A DNA stretch of 64,000 bases from Klebsormidium nitens (GCA_000708835.1 DF237286.1:36831-100830), one strand, 5' to 3'. Positions 50,501-62,343 are shown, counted from the first letter of the stretch. Notes: generated from the sequence alone by a model not told the origin. A program made the numbers and translations.

Positions 50501-52323
50501 CTGAGCTCACTCACGCAAGAGGCACATACCTAGTATAGCCGAACTTTTTCCGAATTGATGAAACGTCGGCGCACGCGGTAGGTACCGCTGGAGACTTTGC
50601 AGGCTCAACGCGATAGATGGTACCACACTCCACGGTACGTATATTCCCCAAGGCAATTCAGCTCCCGGGGATGCCAACAAACACTAAACCTAAGCTACAC
50701 TGAGGCGAGACCCTAACCCACACCCTAACCCACCAAAGTCACTCGGTTGCTAGGATTGCTGGTGACTCAGGCGTCGACATTCATACGGTTCGGAAAAAGT
50801 TCGGCTTACTTTGTCCATTTTGCCTCACGGAATTGGGTTGAGCTCACAATCCACAGATGTCGTCGGATGGACGGTGATATCAATCGACGGTGTGCAACCT
50901 GTCACCTGCGATGCCTCAGCCTCATCGACAGCTGGTACTACCTATACCGTAGGTGTCAAATGTCTGATCCGACGGTTCTCTCACTGTCAGCCGCTTTACT
51001 CTTATGTAATAGAATCGTCGGATAGATTCTGCCAGCTGGCAATGGCAGCAGTGCCACGAGAAGCGCTGTGCAGGCTGCCTGCATATACTGATTGGAAGAA
51101 GGCGGTGCTTTGTGCCTGAAGACTCTGGAGCTGGAGCCTGGGAGGGGATTTCGTTGACTATCCTGATGGCTTCAGATATTCTTTTCCATCTTTCCGTGAG
51201 TATCATCATCATCTTTTACCTTGATCAGACTGTTTGGTTCTTCGGGCGGTTCCAATTGTTGCTCAATTCAGCGTCTTCTTACGGCATTCAAGAACGAATT
51301 TGACAACCTGCAGCGCATGCAGAGGCTCTTGCTCTTTACGCCAAGTCCTGGCCCTTATTCGCTGCGCTTATTTAGTAGAGAGACAGCTCCCCTTCAGCAA
51401 GCTGCTAGCTTGATGAAACTTTCCACTGGTCCGTAGATGATGGCGGCGTGGACATAAGTAGCTTGATAGCACTACCAGAAGCTTTGAATGTGACTTTTCA
51501 GGGGTGGTAGTAAGTTTTACACTGGAATATTCAACGCATTGTAGAAAGCTAGCCAGCCCGTTTTGATTGCTTGGATTGTTTATAGTCTGCTTGGGCCAGC
51601 TTAGATCTTCGCAGAATCATGTTTAGGAGTATATAATGCCGTGGGATGTGCTGGGGCATTGCCTGTGACTATATGAGAATAGTTGCTCAATTCCATATGT
51701 GGCAACATGATGTTGTAAAGCTCTCTGCATCCTGGGTGATGGACCTCTTGCATCATTCAGAAGTGCATACATTGGATTGCTGGGGACATATGTGTCACTG
51801 CCAGCATACTTAAGCAAGTTCGCCCGTGCTTATGAAGATAGTCCACTAAAATGAGAGCGCCTTTCTCCAGCTTTTACTCGAATCTGAAAGGATTACCCAC
51901 ACTGGTCATTGCCTGTCTCTTGAAAGCTGGGGGTGAAAGCTGGGGTAGATCTTAGCCAGAAACGTGGTGCAAGGACTCTCTCAAGGCCTGGACTCGTGTA
52001 GAATTAGAACTCTCACCTAGCTCCCTCTTTCTTCTTGCACGTCACTCCGCAACCTGCCCCCATTGTCGGTCGTTCCTCTTGACCTTGATCCATCATCTTC
52101 CGCCTCCCATTTTCCCTCTGCTCTCTCAACTGCGAGCTTACCAAGTACTAACGAAGTGGTTCTGCCTTTCTACAGAGGCGCCCCAGCTTTCGGTTGAGCA
52201 ACAATGACAACACTCCTTTGTCTGCAACGACATTGCCCCCCAGCGATGCTTGACCCTATCCTAACTTGACCCTCCTTAGTCAGCCCAGACCGAGCGGGTC
52301 GGGATACTCCCCCCAACTCAGCC
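44566..52323. other. Long region without a confirmed gene
   Basis: About 7.7 kb without a recognisable conserved protein. Exon-like pieces on the minus strand between 46.7 and 48.9 kb are listed separately. Further minus-strand open stretches with plausible splice sites lie near 49.2-49.5 and 49.86-50.5 kb, but they could not be chained. Other landmarks are the perfect inverted repeat GGCGCC-AAAAT-GGCGCC at 50385-50401, GGTACC words at 50579-50640, and CCCTAACCC repeats near 50709-50731. Confidence 0.5.
46721..48846 (-). CDS. Possible minus-strand gene, fragments of 3-4 exons
   Basis: Candidate exons: 48753-48846 (acceptor GCGCAG, donor GTAAGG; begins ILSHADKIGRGLTRQTAASN, 31 codons plus one base). 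Next comes one starting at 48057 that continues in phase (SVASRLYADAKAIDCPVIVS...). Then an optional one near 47885 (QSLLGSIRNISAHQRLQ) follows. The last is a terminal exon 46721-46782 (VAETKVVSSSSAVKAASSR then stop). The pieces have protein-like composition and two have good splice sites. The joins after the second exon are uncertain and no family was recognised. The strand is supported mainly by the 48753-48846 exon. Confidence 0.25.
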
Positions 52324-55300
52324 ATGGTGGGGGCTACTCCCGTGCCGCCACCTGGCGCCGAGCTGAACCACATTGCCTCGACGCCCAAGGCGGTCCTGGG
52401 GTGCATAGCCTTCGCCATCTTCTGGCTGATGGCCGTCTTTCCCTCGGTGCGTTTCCTCCCGATTGGAAGAACGGCGGGCGCGGTGATGTCAGCGGCGCTG
52501 ATGGTGGCGTTCCAGGTGTTGAGCCCGTTGGAGGCGTTTGCGGCGGTGAACCTGCCAACGGTGGGGCTGCTGTTTGGGACGATGATCGTGAGCACGTTCC
52601 TGGAACGGGCAGGCGCGTTCGAGTATCTAGGGTGAGGCGATACATTCTACTTCTGCCTCTGCTTTCTGGTCTCCCTTCAGTCTTCGTTTCTTGTTTGTAC
52701 AACTACCCTTATTTTGTTCTGCTTCATCTCGATTCCCGTTTTAGGTTACGTCCTTTGTTTGAATCTGGTGGTTCCCACATATCGACCCATTGAGACCCTG
52801 AGACGAAGCTGAAAGCCTTGTCTCATTCCAAAAAGAGAGAGTTCCATGCATGAGCGATCATTGGGACTCCCAGAAGACTTTCTCTATCGTGGTCTCAGAT
52901 CGACTTTCCAGCTTATTGTCGAAGTCTGCGCCCTGATATCCGTTCTGCGGTAGTGGATAGATGTTTAGATCCAAATGCCGGATCTCCCATTTTCAAGGGA
53001 CTTTCCTGTCTATCCCGACTGGGCAGCCAATTCTGCAACTCATATTAGATGTAGCTTTTGAAAAGGATCTTTTGAAGAGCGGCCATTGCGCTCTCAACCC
53101 TGAGTTGAAAAGTCCAGCCTTGTTCGCAGCAGCTCTTCAAAAGATGTGTAAAAGGTAATTGCAGAAGGTTCCCTTCGTTCAAGTCTGTCAAATGAAAGGT
53201 TTCCTCTCTCAAGGAAGACAGTCCAGCAAAGTATCAGCTCTCGCAAATTCAGAGACGCAAAAATGTTCAAGGATTTTCTTCACCCCAGATGAAATGACTG
53301 TCTGAGCGAGGATCAAATCGCGTTCAACTCTAACCACAGTACCCTTTGGGTGTTTCTTCGTACAAGCCCCGTCGCTGAACCCCTCCCTAACCCTCCCTAA
53401 ACCCCTCCCCTAACCCTGCAGTTGGTTGCTCGCCTGGAAGAGCCTCGGCGGTGCCGACCTTCTCTGTCGCCTGTGCGTCTTCTCCGCTCTCTCGGCCGCC
53501 CTCCTCACGAACGACACGACCTGCGTCATCCTGACGTCATTCATCCTCGGGCTCTGCCGGGTGCGCGGGCTCCCCCCCCAACCATACCTTATCGGTCTTG
53601 CCACTAGCACGAATATTGGGTCAGCGCTGACCCCAATCGGTAACCCGCAAAATCTGATCATCTCGATCAACGGCCGGGTGTCGTTTGGAAAGTTTTTAGC
53701 GGGCTTGATTGCGCCGGTTGTGGTTACTGTGATCGTTAACACGCTCGGTTTGCTGGTTATCTACGCGCGGCGGTTGTCGAAGAAGCGGTTAAGGGGGCGG
53801 TTAGAAGAAGCGGCGATCAAGAACACGGGGTTAGAAGAGGCGCGTAATGAGCCAGGGGGACAGGAAATAGTGGAGGGAATGAGTTTAGAAACGGTGGTCG
53901 GCGGGGGGTCTCGAGAAACAAACGAGGCCCACCCGGCAAACGGCTTGGAGCTAGCATCAAACGGAAAACGGGTTTGCAGCAGCAACTCGGCCGGGAATGA
54001 GGAACATGAAAAGGGAAGCGAGGACCAGGAGACTGGTTCTCAATCAGGTGGTGGGCGAAATCTGAGTGCGGAGGAGTCGAGAAACGGGTCACCAGTGCCG
54101 CCCCGGAGGAGCCTCTCCCTGGGGGCGAAACGGCGGTGGCGGGAAGAGTGGTCGGCCGGTGCAGACGGGTCGTTTCCTAATCCGCAGTCCGGCGGAGCGG
54201 CAAACTCCTCGCTGGTTTTCCAGAAAGACGAAACGGGACGTCGGTCGTTGAGTTCGCAAACCAGCGGGATCGTCGTTCTCATCGACCAAGAGACGGACGG
54301 TTCTCCAACTCATTCGGACCGTCAGCACACTCGTTCGGACGCTCCTCCAGAAAATGCGGACGCTTTTCCAGCCGCAGGCGCCCATTCGGACGGCCTCCGG
54401 CCGCGTTCGAATTCGCGCCCACACCAAGTCGAGGTCCTCGTTCCGTTCCCCGACCTGGAGCACCAGGAAGGCGTCCCCGCAGTCGCGCCCACCTGGAGGG
54501 GACGCCTAAAGCTTCTCCGGAAAAAGCGGCCCCCGTGGCTGTTCAAAGCGTCCGTGTATGTCGTTGTCGCGGGGATGCTGGCGGCACTTCTGGCCGGGCT
54601 GGATTTGCCGTGGGTGGCGATGGGGGCGGCCGTGATTCTGATCTGCCTAGACTTTCGGGACGCGGAAGAAACCCTGGATCAGGTGCGTCCGGTTTTCGTT
54701 AACAACCTTCTGAGTTCGCTTAAACCACCCGTTTAGTTTCTCTCTAGCCGTGGTTTCGATGTGCCTGGACTTCGGGAGGCGGAAGAAATTCTGGATCAGG
54801 TACGTGCTGTTCTGTATTAACATGCTTGTGACGCATTTGTAGCAGCCGTGATCATAGAACGCCTGGACTTTCGGGACGCCGAGAAACCCTGGATCAGGTG
54901 CGTCCTGTTTCACCTTAACGTTTCGTGACGTTACTAATATCACTTCCTACCTCACTTGTGTCACTCGTGGTCTTATTAATTTGACCTAGCTGTAGATCTG
55001 ATCTGCCTGGACTTTCGGGACGCTGAGGAAACCCTGGATCAGGTGCATGCCGTTTCCTGTTGCATTCTCGTGACCTCCTTGATTCATTCAGCTTCATAGT
55101 GGCCGTGACTTTGGTCAGTTTGGACTCTTGAAAACCACGTTCAGGTGCGGGCCCCGGGGTCTTATTTCAGATACTTGTGACGTCACTGGCCTTTCCCAAC
55201 AAGTAGTCAGCCGTAATCCTTTCTGCTGGCACTGTTGCGACTCGTACGCGACCCTCATTTGGGCTTAATCCTAATGTCCCCTCATTCTCCACTGAATGAC

Positions 55301-58300
55301 TCACTTGCACAGCCGTGAGTTTTAGTCTACCAGGACTCCAGAGATGCCAAGAGTCAGTTTCAATGCCTGGTGCGCATCGACTCTTCTCAAAACAGAATTG
55401 CAGATGCCATGTGTGACCTCTCTTTTCTTTCGAAACGTCGGAGAACTCAAAAGACAGTGCTACAGACCAGCTTCAATCAGCTACGGCTCAGAGAGCGCTG
55501 GCCGCCGTCCGTCGTGTCTCATCTGCTGTCTATGTTTGACTAAGAGCACTCTCTTCTGTCACTTCGGCTGTTTACTTTTCCAGCACAAGCGATATTCTTC
55601 GTGAATGTTCTAAGAGAACCACTTTGAGGTGAAGTGCAAACCGACGTCAGCAATGAAGCGTCAACAAATTTGTCGCATACGGGGATATCCCACTCGCTTC
55701 CCGACTGCTTTCTCAGCACGGCTTTCGCTGTCAGATTACTTTCGTCACCATTTCCGAAACTCTCCGCCTTTCATACCTTCTGGACTTGTAGTGCATGCTG
55801 ACGTCAGCAGCCTTGTCGCAGGTCCCTTGATCGCTCCTCGTCTCCTTCTCTAGCGCGGTCGTCAACGTCAAGAGTGTCCCCTCGCAACAATCTCCAAGCT
55901 TTGAAATCTAGACCTGTCGTGCATGCTGACGTCAGCACCCGTTTTCGCAGGTGTCTCACTCGCCCCTCGTCTACTTCCTTAGCTCGTTTGTTGCGTTAAC
56001 GACGACTCCCAGAACTTCCCAGTTTCTCAAGTTTTTTCATACTCTTATCCATGCTGACATTGACTACCTTCTCGCAGGTCTCCTACTCGCTCCTGGTCTT
56101 CTTCTCCAGCATGTTCGTCGCAGTCCAAACTTCCTCTTGGTTTTCAGAGCTCCCCGATCCTTCAGATCTAGATTGTAAAAGCGTGACGCAGCACCTTCTC
56201 TGCAGGTGTCCTACTCCCTCCTCGTCGTCTTCTCTAGCACGTTCGTCGCCTCTACATTCCCTCAGATTTTCCCATTTCCAAAAGCGCAACGCTTGCTTAC
56301 GTCAGCAGCCTCTCGCAGGTGTCCTACTCGCTCCTCGTCTTCTTCTCCGGCATGTTCATCGCCGTCGAGGGCTTCAACCGGACGGGCGTCCCCGGGCAGA
56401 TCTGGGCCTGGCTCGAGCCCCACGCGCGCCTGGACACCGCGGCTGGGACGGTCCTCTTGGCCGCCGTTGTTACTCTGCTCAGCAACGTCGCATCCAACGT
56501 GCCCACTGTTCTACTTTTAGGTAAGCGTCCGAAAGCGTCCGTATCCATTTGTTGTGTCCGAAAGCGTCCCGAATGGTGTCCGAATGGTCCTGCTAGCTGC
56601 CGTCGTTACTCTGCTCAGCAACGTCGCGTCCAACGTGTCAACCTCCATGCTATTGGGTGAGCGTCCGAACGCGTCAAGATCGTTCATACATGTCCGGGAA
56701 CACTCTGAAAGTGTCCGATGAGGCCGGGATAGTTCTCCTGGCTGCCGTTGTTACTCTACTCAGCAACGTCACATCCAATGTGCCAACCGTCGTACTCTCG
56801 GGTAAGCGCCCGCATCCGTTTGTTTGTGTCCGGAAACGTCCCGAATGGTGACCAAATTGGGTCCTCTTGGCCGCTGTTGTTACTCTGCTCAGCAACGTCG
56901 CGTCCAACGTGCCAACCGTCCTACTTGTGGCTGAGTGTCCGAAAGTGTCGCATCGGTTACTCTTGTCCTAAAACGTCCGAATGGTCCTCCTGGTCGAGGT
57001 CGTCACTCTGCTCAGCAATCTTGCGGCCAACGTGCTCACCGTCTGCTTTTGGGTGAGCGTCAGGAAGCGTCAGTATCCGTACATTGTTGTCTGTCAGCGT
57101 CCGAATGATCCTCCTGGCCGCCGTTGTCACTCTGCTCAGCAACGTTGCGTCCAACGCGCTCATTGTTCTACACCTGAGTATGCATCCGAAAGCGTCGAGA
57201 TGGTTCGTTTGATTTTTGAGAGTCTGCTGAATCCATCCAAAGCGCCCGGGACTCCCCACCCTTAAGCCATTTGAGCCCGTTATCAAGCATCTTTAGACCT
57301 TTCTTCTACCCGCCTGTCCGAATCGCAGGTCGTAGGGTGGCTGCGTCTGCGGCAAGCACAATGACCTACGCGTCCTCAACCCAATTCATCCCCGAAAACA
57401 AACTGTGCTAAACCGTGCGGTTAACTAACGGGTTTGCAGGTGCCTGGGCGACTACGTCCGCAGCAAGCACCGCCGGGATCAGCGTACATATGCGCCCTTA
57501 ACCCGTTGTTAGCGCAAATACACACGGTTCTAAACCCTGGGGTTAATCATTGGGTTTGCAGGTCCCCGGGTGGCCGCGTCTGCTGCAAGCACCGCTGGTA
57601 TTAGCGAGACCTACGCATGGCTGTTCCTGGCGTTTACGAGCACCGTGGCCGGAAACTTAACCATGGTGAGCTTTTGGTGATCGTCTTGTGCTGCTTTTCG
57701 CTCTCACATACAATATCCAAACGACCGAGCTGAAATCGTAGCCGTCAGCGCAAGGCTCAAGAGCGAGTTCTACTTGACGAGACCCTGTAAGTCTCCGCTT
57801 GAAGGCGTACAGGAAAGATGGGGATTGGTTTGTATTCAACACACCGAAGCTGGCACGGGAGTTTGGTTTGGTCCGGGTTATGCTGCAGGCGTAATCAGTC
57901 AGACGCCAGCACGCGGTGGCAACTTTGACACCGAGTTGAAGATAAACCTTTTTGACTGCCCCTTTTCAGAGCTGCTTAGTCCGTAGCTTTTAATCCATCA
58001 GCTAAATTTCCAGAGTTGCCTGCCGACCGATTTTCTCTCATACACGATTCGTGACTGGGCCTTTCTGCAGCACTTTAAATCCTCGGTCCGTTTGTTCATC
58101 CGCTTACTTTCTTGCGTATAATTTTCTGTTCGAAAAGCGTGGACTCAGAACCGGCTTCGAGTCGCAGCTGGTTCTCAGCGTTTGTTGTGACTCAAAGACG
58201 TCAGATATTCGTTAGACACTCGTCAGAAAGGTATGAGAGAGTCGTCGGGAAGGCGTCTTTCTTGGAGATGCCCGCATCGACCAGCCTGCTTGCGTGCGCT

Positions 58301-58690
58301 GCCGTCTTTCTTTCCGCACAGCTGCTTTGCTTGTCCACGGGTCTTGGGTTGGGAAATCCTTTTCGATCTTTTCAGATCGAAGTGGCGAGGCTAGCATTCT
58401 TGGCCTAGTCTGGACTTACGAGGGCATCCCTTTGTCAAAACATTCGCCCCCTTTGTGCAGTTCAAGAATGCAGTTTGCTCCTTCCACTCGTATTTCGTCG
58501 ACGAAAGGGTTCCCTTCATTCGTCTACTGTCGTGCAGGTTGGTTCTGCTGCCAATCTGATTGTAAGCGAGGAGGCGTTCCGTGCAAAGGACGGGATGCAA
58601 TATAAGCTGAGCTTCTGGAACCATCTCCGATACGGGCTCCCATCCACCATCATCGTGTTGGCCGTCGGCATACCCTTGATCAACGGCTGA
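52324..58690 (+). CDS. Lsi2-like ArsB/NhaD-superfamily anion (silicon/arsenite-type) efflux transporter
   Basis: Five exons (52324-52631, 53422-54682, 56319-56520, 57562-57665, 58538-58690) give 675 aa, closed in frame. N-terminal membrane helices ([33 protein letters not shown]) lead to the family core [16 protein letters not shown] and [20 protein letters not shown] hydrophilic loop of about 250 residues (roughly 220-475, rich in Ser, Gly, Glu and Arg) follows. The second half resumes at [20 protein letters not shown] and includes [15 protein letters not shown] and [17 protein letters not shown]. Rice Lsi2 proteins of this family export silicic acid and arsenite at the plasma membrane; the substrate here is not shown by sequence. 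The long loop makes the protein longer than typical family members. Introns 2 and 3 are packed with decayed copies of the flanking exon ends (see arrays). Confidence 0.9.
54628..55370 (+). repeat. Donor-side junction array, exon 2/intron 2 of the Lsi2-like gene
   Basis: The unit is the last ~55 nt of exon 2 plus ~60 nt of intron, starting GCCGTGATTCTGATCTGCCT in the genuine copy. The CAG|GT junction occurs at 54680 (used) and again at 54797, 54895, 55040 and 55142. Two weaker units start at about 55215 and 55312. Spacing is 98-145 bp. Copies keep CTGGACTTTCGGGACGC and CCCTGGATCAGGT with scattered substitutions and indels. Several retain a GT donor. Confidence 0.9.
55790..56375 (+). repeat. 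Acceptor-side junction array, intron 2/exon 3 of the Lsi2-like gene
   Basis: Five tandem units, each with intronic GACGTCAGCA, a pyrimidine-CGCAG acceptor and the start of exon 3 (GTGTCCTACTCGCTCCTCGT). Acceptor CAGs lie at 55819, 55948, 56075 and 56203, plus the genuine one at 56316. Spacing is 113-129 bp. Similarity to the true exon rises towards it; the copy at 56078 still encodes [16 protein letters not shown]. Confidence 0.9.
56445..57205 (+). repeat. Donor-side junction array, exon 3/intron 3 of the Lsi2-like gene
   Basis: Six units of 122-145 bp containing the end of exon 3 (core ACTCTGCTCAGCAACGTCGC, encoding [13 protein letters not shown]), the donor, and GCGTCCGAAAGCGTCC-like intron sequence. 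The genuine donor follows 56520. Copies end near 56656, 56801, 56930, 57052 and 57174; those at 56656, 56801 and 57052 keep GTGAGC/GTAAGC, while the other two lost GT. Confidence 0.92.
57324..57645 (+). repeat. Acceptor-side junction array, intron 3/exon 4 of the Lsi2-like gene
   Basis: Three units with acceptor CAG at 57326, 57437 and 57559 (the last genuine), spaced 111 and 122 bp. Each carries GGGTTTGCAGGT-like intron end and the exon start encoding (V)AASAAST.GIS with GACCTACGC further on. Intronic parts share CTAAACC.TG.GGTTAA. Confidence 0.85.
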
Positions 58691-59992
58691 GAGCAGCCTC
58701 GCCGCGCTTCGCTGCTTGCACTGCGTACACATAGATAAGTACGGGCTATTGCCTGCCACCGTTTGGTAGTAAGTTAAGAGAGAAGCCCTTGTGTAGCGAG
58801 AATGCGAAGTGAGTGGTCAGAGTGAGTAAACATACTGCGATTGACGGATGCCTTGACTATGTGGAGAACGATTGGGCGTGCCGAGTATGATAAACTCGCG
58901 TCCACATATATATACAACCTTGAACTTGTGCGCTGATGTGTCTCCGTAGGCCTGATTCGAAAGCTGCAGCTATAGCGCAATTGCACAGAAATTTGACACA
59001 CGAGGGCCAGATCTCGTATAAGATTGGTTACTTGTTCGTACAAGTGATTGCTGACAGGCTGCATCTGACATCCATGCACCGCTGCGCCGTCAAGGCCGGA
59101 TTCAACATTCTCTCAATTGCCACCGCCTGCCTCCAACGATGCAATTGCTAGGTATAGGGGCTGCACGTCGCGGTTACTGGGCTGCGACCAATCTGCGATC
59201 CGTTCGATGGGCATGACAATGATGGCCGGGCATGTAGGATGGTTAAGGTTTCCATTGTGCAGTGACAATTCAAGCCTGCGAGAGAGCCGTCATACACCTA
59301 CCTTGGCAGGCATTTGCATGATCGTCTCGATCCAAAACCTGAATTTTGGCCACATGTATATAGGTACACACAAAATTAAGATCCGTGTGCGTTTATTATA
59401 TCCGAGTGGGATCTACACCTAGACCTATTTTCGTGGCGTCACATGAAATGGTCTCTTAAGTGTTCAAATACCGTCCGGTCGCAGCCAACTAGGCCATAGC
59501 CTTAGGTCCCTAGTTTCACTGTAACCCTATATGACAGTATGTAATGAAATGTGCGCGCTTGCTGAAGGCTTCCCAGATGCAGCTTGGGAAAGTATGGCGT
59601 TGCCATCGTCCATGCGTTTCTTGCATAGAGTATCATATCTCAAATTCAAGTTCTATGGTACAGAGTCCCTATATTTGCATATCATTGGCAGTGGTCAGAC
59701 TGGAGTGCCGGGTCGACATGGTTGTTTCAATATCACACAAATGACCAAATGGCCAGTGCAAACTGAATCATAGCATATCCTATGCAAATGACAACACCGT
59801 TTCACCGGGCAAGGAACGGACACCTTTGTGTCTGATTTTTCTCCATAACTCAACGTTTGACGTGTTCTTGCGACACACAGAATTTTAGGCTATCTACACT
59901 GTACGCAAAGAAACAACTGTAAACAAGGTTAACTTGCAAGCGACCGCTTAATAGTGATCTGGTCAGGTTAATCGGTCAATGAGGCTCAGCAT
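58691..59992. other. Convergent intergenic region
   Basis: It lies between the 3' ends of the Lsi2-like gene (+) and the beta-trefoil-like gene (minus). Only small unsupported ORFs are present. No repeat or RNA gene was recognised. Confidence 0.6.
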
Positions 59993-62343
59993 TTACTGCT
60001 CAACTCCGTTCAAGTCACCAACAACCCAGACAGCGTTTTCGGGGGTGTCAGAGTCAACGTTCACGGGACCGTCGCCGTTGGGCTTCAGGAAGTTTCCGGT
60101 GGTGTTGGACCTCAGGATGATCTGGGAACAAAAAGGATCATGTCAGGCTTTTGGTCTGCTTAACAATTGCAACTTACACCATCAATTTTCTGAATGTGCT
60201 GGGATGCTGTCTCCCCGTTGGACCACAATCACTGACAGCGCTTTCCGCTCGCTGCACATGAAGTGCGTGATACAGGGAGCGGAAAAAAATCTCTTCATGT
60301 AGCAATGAGCAAATCTGGGACCACAACCGATATTCATTCTCACAAGCAAGTAGGAGGTTCCTCAGAAGAAGGCTTCCAAGTAGCCAATCATATACCATCT
60401 AATTGCGGAGCAATCTGGTGGCCTTACCTTGCTTCCAATGGTGACGGGGCCAGAGGCAGCCGGGTCATCAGGGTGAACGATCTGCACATTGCCAATGATC
60501 ACATTCAGAATGGAGGTTCTTCAACCTGGAATGTTGACTCCCTGTCTCATGCTCATCAGCACTACCTTGCCAGGTTTCCTTTAGCAACTCAAGACATCCT
60601 CGGCACTTTCTCCATTCTTCCACTTCATTGCTCTCTGTTAGCAGCTTCTCCATTCTTCCACTTTATTGCCTTCTGTTGAAAGCTTTGCTAGCAGGTGTCA
60701 GAACTTTGCAATTACGGGTGACAGCTTCAATTACTTCATTGCTTCTGTGTGCGGCTATACTGATCGAGAGTGGTATCTATGCTGAGAAGTCCCTGGATGG
60801 AAATAGGCTCCATTTTTCAATGCAATCAGAAAACCTGATTCAGCAGAAGTCCATGAACAACGAAAAACAATCCAACGGTCTGTAGATTTGTCGATCTGTA
60901 GGTCTGATAACTTCCAACACCAGACAATGTTTAAAGTTGGCAGCAATTCAGAAAGCTAACTGCTTTGTGCCTGCAAGTAGTTCCATGCAACCTGCTCTTT
61001 CCACATTGCTCGATGTAGCAAGGTGAAAACCTTTGTATCGCGGAATCTGTCTGGCAACCCTACCTGCCACGACTGCTGGTCGCCGACATCGGTCGCCGTC
61101 CATGAACCGTCCAGGCTCAGCCAGGCATTGTTGCTCAGGAGACCGACATACTGGCCGTAGTTAATGGGGGTGCCGAACTCAGGGCCAAAGGCGTGCTTCT
61201 CAGCATCCTGTGACCAGCGAGATGCATCTGGTTAGGACGCTGCTAGCCCTTGTTTCCCTTGTGGTTCCCATGTGTATTGCTGAACTCAAGTAGGTCACTT
61301 TTGTAGGGTGTGTCGCACATTCAGGCTTAGTAAGAAGGCAGTATGAGAAAACTCGTACTTCATGACACACAAAAGCAGGCAGTTTCAGACTGAACTCTGA
61401 AGAGGCTGAACTAAATTCTATGGGAAAGTTGCTGCTTGTGCGGTGACTAAATCTGAAACCTGCAAGTACCGAAACTCCAATGATTTTCCAATACAAGCAG
61501 AATTTTGTGCCTGATTACAGTGCAATCCCAAAAGCATAGGTTGGACAACACGCTACGCAAAGGGTCCGTCCAACGGGAGAACACTGTGTCGACTTTGCGC
61601 GTATCAACAATGCCCTGATGGAAATATCAGTGACTGTACATGAGAAGGGTAGGTCTTAGCCCCTCTGATCAAACTCAGTTCAACTCATCAGTTCTCCAAC
61701 TTGAGAAGAATTGTCCCACAGTCCAGAAACTACCAGTGACCAGACACCATCATTGAAAAACTTGCAAGACGCATCTCCCTGGACAATGCTTGGGGAGAAG
61801 CAAAACCTTCAGTTCTTCACCCAGGGACTCCAGTTATCATCGTTACAAGAGCAGCAGTATATTAACGGATCACCTCAATCCGTACGAATGACAATTGTGT
61901 GCAGAAGACGGAAGTCAGATAAACTTTCAAATAGGCCCTTGGAAATCCTTGAGCTGACTGTACACAATGCAATTCTGCAGCCTTTGAACCATTCCGAGCA
62001 AAGCCACCGCGTGTCGAATCTGATTGTGCGCACTCTGAGCTCATTGCAATCAAAGAAACAACCTTTTAGTCATGAGTGATGCTTCAGTTGCAAGCAATGC
62101 AATGCAATGCAATGCTAGGCAATTCACAAAGCGACATCAATGCAAGCTGAGAAGTCAATAAAACCCTTCTCAGCGAATAGTAGGGGGACACAGGAAGTTC
62201 TTCGGAAAAGAGGGGAGGACAAAGCTCACCGAAGGCGGTGGAGGCCAGATTGTGCTGGCAGCGCCGTTGGCTGCGCTCAGGAAGCCGCCAGGGCCATCGG
62301 ACCTGAGGGTGATGATGGTCTGCTGGCCGGTCAACGCCGCCAT
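59993..62343 (-). CDS. Small beta-trefoil (fascin/actin-crosslinking-like) protein
   Basis: Four exons on the minus strand (62230-62343, 61064-61207, 60428-60481, 59993-60121) encode 146 aa, closed in frame from ATG at 62343 to TAA at 59993-59995. All junctions are phase 0. Two similar blocks are visible: TIITLRSDGPGGFLSAANG near the N-terminus and KIILRSNTTGNFLKPNGDG near the C-terminus, each ending in a W-containing strand (DQQSWQIVHP; ENAVWVVGDL). This spacing of LRS..G.(F/Y)L motifs is typical of beta-trefoil folds such as fascin-like domains. No signal peptide is seen, so a cytosolic location is likely. A lectin-type trefoil is an alternative; QxW motifs are not regular. Function is not assigned. 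Confidence 0.75.

Noticed and set aside
50236-50514. 92-codon minus-strand ORF
   Set aside because: Protein-like in places, but its start and continuation are unclear and it overlaps another open frame with better-looking splice sites; it could not be chained to other exons.
56051-56524. 157-codon plus-strand ORF across the acceptor array
   Set aside because: It starts in a decayed copy of the exon 3 start ([16 protein letters not shown]) and then runs out of frame through the genuine exon; it is read-through of the array, not a gene.
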